Below are positions 1 through 6,297 of a stretch of 7,289 nt of DNA, one piece after another (the first letter of the stretch is position 1; each line of letters opens with the position of its first letter). A program made the position numbers and the translations under genes. The stretch is taken from NCBI GenBank assembly GCA_964434345.1, contig CAYSUY010000200.1:1-7289 (forward strand), given 5' to 3'. The DNA comes from CAIOSQ01 sp964434345 (lineage in GTDB: Bacteria; Pseudomonadota; Alphaproteobacteria; CACIAM-22H2). The notes under the pieces were generated by a model. It made no database searches and had not been told where the DNA came from. It was given only the letters and a program-made list of their open reading frames with translations.

Positions 1-338
1 AGGCGGATGCTCCATTCGAGCATCGCGAGCATCGCGTATTCGGAGCAGCCCGGCTCATGCTCGAAGCAGTTGCACAAGGACGTGCCGGTAGGCAGGGCCG
101 GGATCTGGATACCGTCATATCCGGCGCCGGGAACCTGGAGCAGCTTGAGCCGCGGGGCGGCGGGCGCCTTGGCGTCGAAGAAAATCGCGATCGCCGCGTC
201 GGCGGTCGCGATCTCGCGGCTGAGCGCCGGATCGTCCATGGCGACGCCGACATCGACGAAGTCCCAGGGCGTCGTCACGAGCGACTGGAGGCCGGCACGA
301 TAGGCCTGCACGGCGGGGCCGAGGAGCAATACGCGCAT
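1..338 (-). CDS. D-isomer-specific 2-hydroxyacid dehydrogenase, N-terminal part (cut by window edge)
   Basis: Reading the minus strand from an ATG at 338 gives 112 codons without a stop before the window ends, so the C-terminal two thirds is missing. The product starts MRVLLLGPAV. It carries the substrate-domain signature of NAD(P)-dependent D-2-hydroxyacid dehydrogenases: LLQVPGAGYDGI at residues 67-78, then CNCFEHE (89-95) and a SEYAMLAMLEW helix (99-109). Members of this family interconvert 2-oxo acids and D-2-hydroxy acids in the cytoplasm. The Rossmann GxGxxG motif and the catalytic Arg/Glu/His lie outside the window, so activity cannot be judged. An AGGA sits 4 bases upstream of the ATG. 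It is the third gene of the minus-strand operon, 71 bases after the aminotransferase, which suggests it handles a 2-oxo or 2-hydroxy acid from the same pathway. Family assignment is good; the substrate is unknown. Confidence 0.85.
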   Translation of the reverse strand, partial: MRVLLLGPAVQAYRAGLQSLVTTPWDFVDVGVAMDDPALSREIATADAAIAIFFDAKAPAAPRLKLLQVPGAGYDGIQIPALPTGTSLCNCFEHEPGCSEYAMLAMLEWSIR

Positions 339-377
339 TCTGTCCTGTCTGTCTGCTTGAGAGGTCGTGGCGGCACG

Positions 378-404
378 GCGGCGCGCAAAGCCCCGCCGCG
401 CCGC
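378..404 (-). other. Possible intercistronic stem-loop between aminotransferase and dehydrogenase genes
   Basis: On the minus strand, GCGGCGCG (404-397) is followed 11 bases later by its exact complement CGCGCCGC (385-378). This allows an 8-bp GC stem just after the aminotransferase stop codon. No run of T follows, so it is not a typical intrinsic terminator. It could protect the upstream message or reduce read-through into the dehydrogenase gene. In DNA this GC-rich such a match could also arise by chance. Confidence 0.2.
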
Positions 405-409
405 GCCGG

Positions 410-1795
410 TCAGCCGCGGATGTCGCCCTCGGCCTTCATCCACTTCACCGCGACGCGGAACGCGTCGAGCGTGCGCGCGACATCCTCGGGGCCATGCGTC
501 GCCGAGACCATGCCGCCGGGTGCGCCCATGATGTCGACGCCGTTGGCGAGCATCGCCACGCGCAGCCGTGCCGCGATGTTCGGATCGCGCGTGCCCTTCA
601 GCCCCTTGAAGCCGAGTGCCAGGGGATCGAAGGTCGCCGGATCGATCGCAAGGCCGGCCGGATTGACGAAGACCAGGAAAGCCGAGCGGTCGCCGTAGAT
701 GCCCCAGGGAACGCCTTCCTCGATCAGCACGCGGCGCATGCCGTCGCGCAGCGTCTCGGCCGTGCGGCAGGCCTGCTCGCAGACGTCCTCGCGCTCGATG
801 ATCGACAGCATGGCGACGCCCGCAGCGGCGCAGATCGGATTGGCGTTGTAGGTGCCCTGATGCTGTACCTTCTCGCGCTTCGCGGCCTTCATCGCCGCGA
901 AATCCAGCTGGTCGAAGATCTCGCGCCGACCCGCCAGCGCGCCGCCGGGCAGGCCACCGGCGACGATCTTGGCGAGGGTGGTCATGTCCGGGATGACGCC
1001 GAAATGCGCCTGGGCTCCTCCACGCGACCAGCGGAAGCCGGTGATGACCTCGTCGAAGATCAGCACGATGCCGCGGCGCGCGGTCACCTCGCGCACGCGG
1101 CGCAGGAAATCAGGTGGCAGCGGAACCGTGCCCCAGGACGCGCCCGAGGGCTCGACGATCGCCGCGGCGATGTCGTCGCGCGCCTCGATCGCCGCGATCA
1201 CCCGGTCGACGTCGTCGGTGGGCAGCATGATCGCCTGGTCGACCAGCGCGGGCAGGATCCCGATCGGCGTCGAGCCGTCGAAATGCGAGGTCGCGCCGGC
1301 GGCGACCTGATCGTGCCAGCCGTGGAAATGTCCGGTGAAGCGCAGGATCTTGGGCTTGCCGGTGAAGGCGCGGGCAAGCCGGATCGCGAGATGCGTCGCC
1401 TCGGTGCCCGAGGCGGTGAAGCGCACGCGCTCGGCGCTCGGGACGAGGCGGTTGATCAACTGCGCCCAGCGCAGTTCCGCGTCGTGCGACGACCCGTAAT
1501 GCGTGCCGAGTTCGATCTGCCGTGTCACCGCCTCGACCATCGACGGATGGGCGTGGCCCAGCAGCAGCGAGCCGTGACCACCGTAGTAGTCGACATATTC
1601 GTTGCCGTCGACGTCCCATTTCCGCGGGCCTTTCGCGCGCGCGACGTAGATGGGATAGGGATTGAGCGCGCGCGAATCGTGGGTGACGCCCGAGGGCAGC
1701 ACGCGCGCCGCTTCGGCGTAGAGCCGGGCCGAACCCGGCGTGCGGGCGCGGTATTCGGTCTCGAGGTGGGAGTTGGTCTGGAGCACGGTCGCCAT
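410..1795 (-). CDS. Class III PLP-dependent aminotransferase (glutamate-1-semialdehyde aminomutase-like)
   Basis: This is a 461-residue cytoplasmic PLP enzyme of fold type I, of normal length for class III aminotransferases. Visible landmarks are the substrate-side segment PSGVTHDSR (34-42), SGTEATHLAIRLAR (129-142) for cofactor phosphate binding, FHGWHD (157-162), IFDEVITGFR (246-255) with the ring-binding Asp248, TLAKIVAGGLPGGA (273-286) with Lys276 as the predicted Schiff-base lysine, and GTYNANP (314-320). These resemble HemL. However, the stretch after FHGWHD differs from the usual HemL gating loop, and the catabolic neighbours argue against tetrapyrrole synthesis. A transaminase or aminomutase acting on an amino acid or amine is more likely. 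The start is supported by GAGGAA 6 bases upstream of the ATG. It follows the aldolase gene by 35 bases, so the two are probably co-transcribed. The family is secure; the reaction is not. Confidence 0.93.
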   Translation of the reverse strand: MATVLQTNSHLETEYRARTPGSARLYAEAARVLPSGVTHDSRALNPYPIYVARAKGPRKWDVDGNEYVDYYGGHGSLLLGHAHPSMVEAVTRQIELGTHYGSSHDAELRWAQLINRLVPSAERVRFTASGTEATHLAIRLARAFTGKPKILRFTGHFHGWHDQVAAGATSHFDGSTPIGILPALVDQAIMLPTDDVDRVIAAIEARDDIAAAIVEPSGASWGTVPLPPDFLRRVREVTARRGIVLIFDEVITGFRWSRGGAQAHFGVIPDMTTLAKIVAGGLPGGALAGRREIFDQLDFAAMKAAKREKVQHQGTYNANPICAAAGVAMLSIIEREDVCEQACRTAETLRDGMRRVLIEEGVPWGIYGDRSAFLVFVNPAGLAIDPATFDPLALGFKGLKGTRDPNIAARLRVAMLANGVDIMGAPGGMVSATHGPEDVARTLDAFRVAVKWMKAEGDIRG

Positions 1796-1830
1796 GTCGG
1801 GTTCCTCGGGGTGGTCGGAAGATCGGTAGG

Positions 1831-2619
1831 TCAGGGCGTCAGGTCACGCATCGCCTTGGCCCGCTGCGTCGCGGCGCCGAGGAGCAGCGGCAGGTCGTTG
1901 CCGGCGAGCGCGGCCTTCATGCCGAGCTTGAGGTAGCGCGCGAGGAGCGGTTCGGCGTAGACGCCGCCGAGCGCCGGGATCTTGCCGTGCTGGCGACACG
2001 CGGCGATCGTGGTCTCGATCGCTGCGACCAGGCGCGGATCCTCGAACTTGCCGGGGATGCCCATCTCGAGGGTCAGGTCGCTGCATCCCATCAACAGCAT
2101 GTCGATGCCCGGCACGGCGGCGATCGCTGCCGCGTTGGCGATCGCCTTCGGGGTTTCCAGCATCACCGTCACCAGGGTGCCGGCGTTGATCGCCTCTGCC
2201 GCCTCGCCGATCGGGAGGCTGGCATAGCCGACCTGGGGCAGGCCGCCGACGATCGAACGATGGCCGACCGGCGGGTAGCGGAAGGCGTCGGCGATGGCGC
2301 GTGCCTCCTCCGCGGTATCGACATGCGGCATCACGATGCCCAGCGCGCCGCCGTCGAGGCAACGCGTACCCATGGTCAACTGGCCCATCGGCACCCGCAC
2401 CAGCGGCGCGATTCCGGCATCGAGCGCGGCCACCGACATCTGGCAGGCGGCATCGATCGACATCTGCCCGTGCTCGAGGTCGATGAACAGCCAGTCGAAC
2501 CCGGCGACCTTCATCAGTTTCGCGATCTCGATGCCGCGTGCGACGCGCACGCCGACGCCGAGCGCTATGCCACCGGATTCGATTCGGCGGCGGACCGGAT
2601 TGTCGACGACGATGGCCAT
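1831..2619 (-). CDS. HpcH/HpaI-family aldolase
   Basis: A 262-residue protein with the full signature of the HpcH/HpaI aldolase/citrate lyase superfamily, a TIM-barrel group of metal-dependent class II aldolases. They cleave or form 4-hydroxy-2-oxo acids, typically giving pyruvate or a related 2-oxo acid plus an aldehyde. Motifs are FIDLEHG (45-51) with the predicted catalytic His50, PLVRVP (72-77) with Arg75 that binds the oxo-acid, GALGIVMPHVDTAEEA (91-106), PPVGHRS (116-122), and VMLETPKA (152-159) with Glu155. MGCSDL (177-182) carries Asp181; Glu155 and Asp181 are the expected metal ligands. All key positions are present, so the enzyme should be active. A strong GGAGGAG lies just upstream of the ATG. 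It is the first gene of the minus-strand operon, facing the divergent spacer. Relatives include HpaI, garL-type and macrophomate-synthase-type proteins, and sequence alone does not separate these substrates. Confidence 0.95.
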   Translation of the reverse strand: MAIVVDNPVRRRIESGGIALGVGVRVARGIEIAKLMKVAGFDWLFIDLEHGQMSIDAACQMSVAALDAGIAPLVRVPMGQLTMGTRCLDGGALGIVMPHVDTAEEARAIADAFRYPPVGHRSIVGGLPQVGYASLPIGEAAEAINAGTLVTVMLETPKAIANAAAIAAVPGIDMLLMGCSDLTLEMGIPGKFEDPRLVAAIETTIAACRQHGKIPALGGVYAEPLLARYLKLGMKAALAGNDLPLLLGAATQRAKAMRDLTP

Positions 2620-2764
2620 GAGGCTCCTCCCCGATACTGGACCGCGAGGTTATGCGAGGCCGGGTGCCGCAGACGAGATTTTCTTGTAGCGTCCGCCCAC
2701 GACGGCGCGCATCCCGGACGGGCGGCCGGCGGCGATACGTGGCACTCGGATGGCGGTGGAGGTC
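2620..2764. promoter_or_regulatory. Divergent intergenic spacer between aldolase operon and mltF-like gene
   Basis: This spacer separates genes transcribed in opposite directions, so it should hold promoters for both. It contains the aldolase ribosome-binding site (CTCCTCC on plus, 2624-2630). A short AT-richer patch at about 2675-2689 (GATTTTCTTGTAG) stands out in the otherwise GC-rich DNA and is the likeliest promoter zone. No convincing -35/-10 pair at standard spacing was found on either strand, and no clear operator repeat was seen. The promoter role is inferred from gene orientation. Confidence 0.4.
2758..2762 (+). promoter_or_regulatory. Unusually close GGAGG upstream of the mltF-like ATG
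   Basis: GGAGG lies only 2 bases before the ATG at 2765, closer than the usual 5-9 bases. It also falls inside the coding frame that would start at the alternative ATG at 2750, which itself has no clear ribosome-binding site. The true start of the mltF-like gene is therefore unsettled between these two; both leave a working signal peptide. Confidence 0.3.
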
Positions 2765-4234
2765 ATGAGGCGGGTCTTGTTCGCGGTCTGCGTCATCGTG
2801 GCGGCCCTGCTCGCGACGGTATGGCTGCCCGGCGCCGCGGCGCGTGCGGAGAGCCGGCCGCCGGCCGCGCCGCTGCGCGCCCTGCCTGTCGACAGCAAGC
2901 CCTGGACCGGCGATTTCGACGCGATGGCGGAGCGGCGGATGATCCGCGTCCTCGTGCCCTACAGCCGGTCTCTCTATTTCACCGATCGCGGGCGCGAGCG
3001 CGGACTCGCCGCCGAGCTGGTGCGCGATTTCGAGCGGCATATCAATCGCCGCCTGCGTACCGGCAAGCGCCCGATCACCGTCTATATCGTGCCGACGACG
3101 CGCGACAGGCTGCTGCCGGGGCTGCTCGCCGGAGCTGGCGACATCGCGGTCGGCAATCTCACGCTGACCGCCGAGCGCAAGGCCATCGTCGATTTCGTGT
3201 CCGGCGATCTGGGTGCCGTCAACGAGGTTCTGGTCACCGGCCCGCGTGCGCCTGCGGTCGGGCAGGTGGAGGATCTCGCCGGCCAGCGTATCCATGTCCG
3301 TCCGTCCAGCAGCTATCGCGAAAGCCTCGAGGCCCTGTCGCGTCGCTTCGTCGTCGAAGGACGCCCGCCGGTCGACATCGTGCCGGTCCCCGACGCGCTC
3401 GAGGACGAGGACATGATGGAGATGGCGAATGCCGGCCTGCTTGGCGCCATCGTCGTCGACGACTGGAAGGCGAAGCTCTGGGCCAAGGTGCTGCCGCGGC
3501 TGCGGGTCCGCGACGATGTCGTGCTGCGCGCCGACGGGCAGACCGGATGGGCTATTCGCAAGGACAGTCCGCAACTCGCCGCCGCCATCGAAACCTTCTT
3601 CGCGGACCCGAAGGCAGTGCGCGAAACCACCGCTGCACGACTTGCCGCCTACCACCGCGGCATCCGGCAGATCAAGGATCCCACTGCCGACGCCGACTGG
3701 CGACGCTTCGAGTCCACGGTGTCGTTCTTCGAGACATTCGGCGCCCGCTACGGGTTCGAACCTCTGCTCCTGCAGGCCCAGGGCTATCAGGAAAGCCGCC
3801 TCGACCAGGGCGCGCGCAGCGCCCATGGGGCGATCGGCGTGATGCAGGTCATGCCCGACACCGGGCGTGCGATGCGCGTCGGCGACATCGCGGCGCTCGA
3901 GGCCAACATCCATGCCGGCGCCAAGTACATGGACCACCTGATCTCCCGATATTTCGCTGACGCGCGCTTTTCCGACGCCAATCGCGCGCTCTTCGCCTTC
4001 GCCGCCTACAACGCGGGCCCGTCGCGCATCGCCCGGATGCGCGAGCAGGCGCGCGCCCGCGGCCTCGATCCCGACAAGTGGTTCAACAACGTCGAGATCG
4101 TCGTCGCGGAAAAGATCGGCGCGGAGCCCACGCATTACGTGCGCAACATCTACAAGTACTACGTGACGTATCGTCTGCTCGCCGAGGCCGACGCGGCGCG
4201 GCGTGCGGCGATGCGCGCCGTCGGCGGAAACTGA
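2765..4234 (+). CDS. Secreted MltF-like protein: SBP_bac_3 domain fused to lytic transglycosylase (SLT) domain
   Basis: About 489 residues (numbered from the ATG at 2765) in the MltF architecture. Residues 1-28 form a Sec signal peptide: MRRVLF, a hydrophobic core, then A-R-A before the cut. There is no lipobox cysteine, so a soluble periplasmic protein is expected. Residues about 57-285 resemble a type-3 periplasmic solute-binding domain (RVLVPYSRSLYF, GDIAVGNLTLTAERKAIVDF). Residues about 320-470 are a family 1 SLT domain with YQESRLD (341-347; Glu343 the predicted catalytic acid), AHGAIGVMQVMPDTG (353-367), AFAAYNAGPSRI (411-422) and HYVRNIYKYY (457-466). Such enzymes cleave peptidoglycan glycan strands to 1,6-anhydro products, with the binding domain thought to modulate activity. 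An in-frame ATG at 2750 adds five residues. I prefer 2765 because the leader then begins MRR, although its GGAGG is only 2 bases away. The gene ends 7 bases before the LysR gene, suggesting co-transcription. Confidence 0.92.
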   Translation: MRRVLFAVCVIVAALLATVWLPGAAARAESRPPAAPLRALPVDSKPWTGDFDAMAERRMIRVLVPYSRSLYFTDRGRERGLAAELVRDFERHINRRLRTGKRPITVYIVPTTRDRLLPGLLAGAGDIAVGNLTLTAERKAIVDFVSGDLGAVNEVLVTGPRAPAVGQVEDLAGQRIHVRPSSSYRESLEALSRRFVVEGRPPVDIVPVPDALEDEDMMEMANAGLLGAIVVDDWKAKLWAKVLPRLRVRDDVVLRADGQTGWAIRKDSPQLAAAIETFFADPKAVRETTAARLAAYHRGIRQIKDPTADADWRRFESTVSFFETFGARYGFEPLLLQAQGYQESRLDQGARSAHGAIGVMQVMPDTGRAMRVGDIAALEANIHAGAKYMDHLISRYFADARFSDANRALFAFAAYNAGPSRIARMREQARARGLDPDKWFNNVEIVVAEKIGAEPTHYVRNIYKYYVTYRLLAEADAARRAAMRAVGGN

Positions 4235-4236
4235 GG
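4233..4236 (+). promoter_or_regulatory. Ribosome-binding site of the LysR gene, overlapping the mltF-like stop codon
   Basis: GAGG at 4233-4236 overlaps the TGA (4232-4234) of the mltF-like gene and lies 5 bases before the ATG at 4242. It decides that start over the upstream GTG at 4203, which would add 13 residues not seen before the LysR helix-turn-helix. The arrangement suggests translational coupling of the two genes. Confidence 0.6.
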
Positions 4237-4241
4237 CGCCG

Positions 4242-5141
4242 ATGCACACGGCCGCGCTGCGCTACGTGGCGGAGGTCGCGCGTCGCGGATCGGTGCGCAA
4301 GGCCGCTGCGGCGCTCAATGTCGCGGCGAGCGCGATCGATCGCCAGTTGCTCAAGGTCGAGGCATCGCTGGGCGTCGCGCTCTTCGACCGTCTGCCCGGC
4401 GGCATGCGCCCGACCCCCGCCGGGACGATCCTGCTGCGTCATGTCGCCGACACGCTGCTCGATTTCGAGCGCGTGCGCGCCGAACTCGACGACCTGCGCG
4501 GCGTCAAGACCGGTCATGTCTCGATCGCCGCCGTCGACTCGCTCCTGGTCGAGTTCCTGCCCCGCAGCCTCGACCGCTTCCGTGCCGATTTCCCGGCCGT
4601 CAGCTTTGCCGTCGATGCTGCCGAACCGGCGGCGATCGCCGGGCAGGTCGCCGCCGGCGAGATCGATCTCGGCTTCACCTTCGTCGGACCACCGCCGACC
4701 GGGACCGCCTGGCTCGCCACGGTCGCCGCGCCGCTCGGCGTGGTGATGCCCGCCGCGCATCCGCTGGCGCGCAAGCGCAGCCTGCGGCTCGACGATCTGC
4801 GCGGCCACCCGCTCGTCCTGCCCGCCGGCCCGCTGCCGCGCGTGATGGACGTCGATCCCGAATTCGCGGCCTTCCGAGAGGGCGCACGGCCGCGCCTTGT
4901 CTCCAATTCGATCGCCCTGCTCAAGCAGGCGATCCGCGCGGGCGCGGGGCTCTCGTTCTTCACGCGGATCGGGTTCATGGCCGAGATCGATGCGGGCGAG
5001 ATCGCCTGGCGTCCGCTCGCCGCGCGGCCGGTCAACCTGCTGAAGCTCGGCCTGCTCGCCGCGACGGGCCGCAAGCGCTCCTTCGCCGCCCTGCGCGCGG
5101 CCGATCTGCTGACCGCGGAGCTGAAGGCGCTCGGCGCCTGA
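4242..5141 (+). CDS. LysR-type transcriptional regulator
   Basis: A 299-residue protein of normal LysR-family length. Residues 3-61 form the winged helix-turn-helix: LRYVAEVARRGSVRKAAAAL, then a recognition helix around SAIDRQLLKVEASLG and the wing LFDRLPGGMRPTPAG. A linker helix follows. From about residue 93 comes the two-lobed effector-binding domain (GHVSIAAVDSLLVEFLP; GEIDLGFTF; SNSIALLKQAIRAGAGLSFF). Family members bind DNA as tetramers and respond to a small metabolite, often a substrate or product of the pathway they control. The gene sits between the mltF-like gene (7 bases upstream) and the importer operon (136 bases downstream), and points the same way as both. The likely targets are the importer promoter and the divergent aldolase operon; this is inference from position. 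The effector is not identifiable. Confidence 0.95.
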   Translation: MHTAALRYVAEVARRGSVRKAAAALNVAASAIDRQLLKVEASLGVALFDRLPGGMRPTPAGTILLRHVADTLLDFERVRAELDDLRGVKTGHVSIAAVDSLLVEFLPRSLDRFRADFPAVSFAVDAAEPAAIAGQVAAGEIDLGFTFVGPPPTGTAWLATVAAPLGVVMPAAHPLARKRSLRLDDLRGHPLVLPAGPLPRVMDVDPEFAAFREGARPRLVSNSIALLKQAIRAGAGLSFFTRIGFMAEIDAGEIAWRPLAARPVNLLKLGLLAATGRKRSFAALRAADLLTAELKALGA

Positions 5142-5171
5142 CCTCGATTCGGCAACGGCCCGAGCGGAAAA

Positions 5172-5187
5172 TTGCGCTTCCGCGCAA
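5172..5187. promoter_or_regulatory. Perfect dyad TTGCGC-N4-GCGCAA, candidate LysR operator
   Basis: The 16-base inverted repeat has two 6-base arms that match exactly and a 4-base centre (TTCC). It lies 30 bases past the LysR stop and 90 bases before the substrate-binding-protein start. The T...A ends of the arms fit the loose T-N(11-12)-A form of LysR boxes (T5173 and A5186 are 12 bases apart). It could instead form a small RNA hairpin, but it has no trailing T run. Binding by the adjacent regulator is an inference. Confidence 0.4.
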
Positions 5188-5267
5188 CGGTCGCCCGGGC
5201 AAACATGGAGCATCGAATCGTCCGCCGGGGTCGGCATCGGGCCGGCCGGCGCGGACAGGACAGGGTC

Positions 5268-5273
5268 GGAGGG
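5268..5273 (+). promoter_or_regulatory. Ribosome-binding site of the substrate-binding-protein gene
   Basis: GGAGGG lies 4 bases before the ATG at 5278. It favours this start over the in-frame ATG at 5287, from which it would be 13 bases away. A 10-base self-complementary run, GCCGGCCGGC (5241-5250), sits just upstream and could fold in the leader RNA, but such runs are common in this composition. Confidence 0.6.
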
Positions 5274-5277
5274 TGCG

Positions 5278-6297
5278 ATGGGGATCATGAAGCAGGGCGC
5301 GGTGTCGCGCCGCGCCGCGCTGGCGGGTGCCGCCGCGACGGGCGCGCTGGTGAGCGTCGGGGCCGGGGCGCAGGGTCGTCCGGTGGTGAACCTGCAGCTT
5401 GGCTGGCTGCTCTCGGGCAACCAGCTCGGCGAGGTCGCGGCGAAGCACATGGGCTTCTACGAGCAGGAAGGCGTCGAACTGCGCTTCCAGGCCGGCGGCC
5501 CGAGCATCGACGGCGTGGCGATCGTCGCCTCCGGCCGGTTCGAGGTCGGCCAGGTCTCGTCCAGCCCGTCGCTGATGCTCGCGGTGTCGCAGGACCTGCC
5601 GATCAAGTGCTTCGCGGTCGGTGCGCAGCAGCATCCCTTCACGTATTTCTCGATGAAGAAGAACCCGATCCGCGAGCCGAAGGATTTCGTCGGCAAGAAG
5701 ATCGCGACCCAGGCGACGGCGGTGATCCTGCTGCGCGCGCTGCTGGCGAAGAACAAGATCGCCGAGAAGGACGTGCAGATCATCACGATGGGCGCGGACA
5801 TGTCGCCGGTGCTCACCGGTCAGGCCGATGCGGTGACCGGCTGGCTCACCAATACCTCCGCGATCAAGCCGCTCGGCGCCGACCGCGTCGAACTGCGCCT
5901 CTGGGACGCGGGCGTGAAGCTCTACGCGCTGCCCTATTACGCGACCAACGACACGATCACGAAGAAGGCCGATGTCCTCGCCAAATTCGTGCGCGCCACC
6001 GCGAAGGGCTGGGAATGGGCGGCGTCGAACCGCGAGAAGGCGGTCGATTTCCTGGTCAAGGAGTTCCCGAACCTCAACCGCGCCGACGAGATCGAGGCGG
6101 CCGACGTGATGCTCAAATACGCCTTCAACGAGAACACGCGGGCCAATGGCTGGGGCGCGATGGATCCCGGCATCTGGAAGGAGCAGATCGACCTCTACGC
6201 CGAGCTCGGGCAGTTCTCCAAGCGCGTGCCCAAGGTCGAGGAGGTGATGACCCTCGACATCCTCAACGCGACCGCCGCCGGGCGGCCGAAGATCTGA
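5278..6297 (+). CDS. ABC importer periplasmic substrate-binding protein, NitT/TauT (NMT1/THI5-like) family
   Basis: A 339-residue protein. The N-terminus has a Tat-like leader, SRRAALAG at residues 10-17 followed by an Ala/Gly-rich stretch and a probable cut after A-G-A (29-31), so it likely enters the periplasm folded. The mature part matches the NMT1/THI5-like fold of nitrate/sulfonate/taurine/pyrimidine-type binding proteins: LQLGWLLSGNQLGEVAAKHMGF (39-60), YEQEGVEL, VAIVASGRFEVGQVSSSPS, and GKKIATQAT, where a ligand contact is expected. PVLTGQADAVTGW and the C-terminal GWGAMDPGIWKEQIDLYAELGQF also fit. It captures a small ligand and delivers it to the permease encoded downstream. Family members bind taurine, alkanesulfonates, nitrate, thiamine or riboflavin precursors, aromatic acids and other compounds, so the ligand is left open. 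Its stop overlaps the ATPase start by 1 base. Confidence 0.94.
   Translation: MGIMKQGAVSRRAALAGAAATGALVSVGAGAQGRPVVNLQLGWLLSGNQLGEVAAKHMGFYEQEGVELRFQAGGPSIDGVAIVASGRFEVGQVSSSPSLMLAVSQDLPIKCFAVGAQQHPFTYFSMKKNPIREPKDFVGKKIATQATAVILLRALLAKNKIAEKDVQIITMGADMSPVLTGQADAVTGWLTNTSAIKPLGADRVELRLWDAGVKLYALPYYATNDTITKKADVLAKFVRATAKGWEWAASNREKAVDFLVKEFPNLNRADEIEAADVMLKYAFNENTRANGWGAMDPGIWKEQIDLYAELGQFSKRVPKVEEVMTLDILNATAAGRPKI

Noticed and set aside
494..1936. 480-codon open frame on the plus strand
   Set aside because: It is antisense to the well-supported aminotransferase, with a low-complexity Arg/Asp/His-rich translation and no motif.
4203..4241. Upstream GTG start for the LysR gene
   Set aside because: It would overlap the mltF-like gene by 32 bases and add residues before the normal LysR N-terminus. 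The ATG at 4242 has a GAGG at proper spacing.
1844..4249. 801-codon open frame on the minus strand
   Set aside because: It runs antisense to the whole mltF-like gene and out of frame through the aldolase gene. Its Arg/His/Asp/Gly-rich translation shows no family motif. It is a by-product of G/C-biased third codon positions.
5143..5164. CTCG...CGAG pair after the LysR stop as a terminator
   Set aside because: It has only 4-base arms, a long unpaired centre and no following T run, so it is not an intrinsic terminator.
5193..5250. Short palindromes GCCCGGGC (5193-5200) and GCCGGCCGGC (5241-5250) as protein-binding sites
   Set aside because: Self-complementary GC runs are expected often at this base composition, and nothing else supports them as operators.
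4083..5450. 455-codon open frame on the minus strand
   Set aside because: It is antisense to the LysR gene and to parts of the mltF-like and substrate-binding-protein genes, and shows no recognisable domain.
5172..6296. 375-codon upstream extension of the ATPase reading frame
   Set aside because: It overlaps the substrate-binding-protein gene in another frame and gives Arg/Gly-rich nonsense. The true ATPase start is the coupled ATG at 6297.
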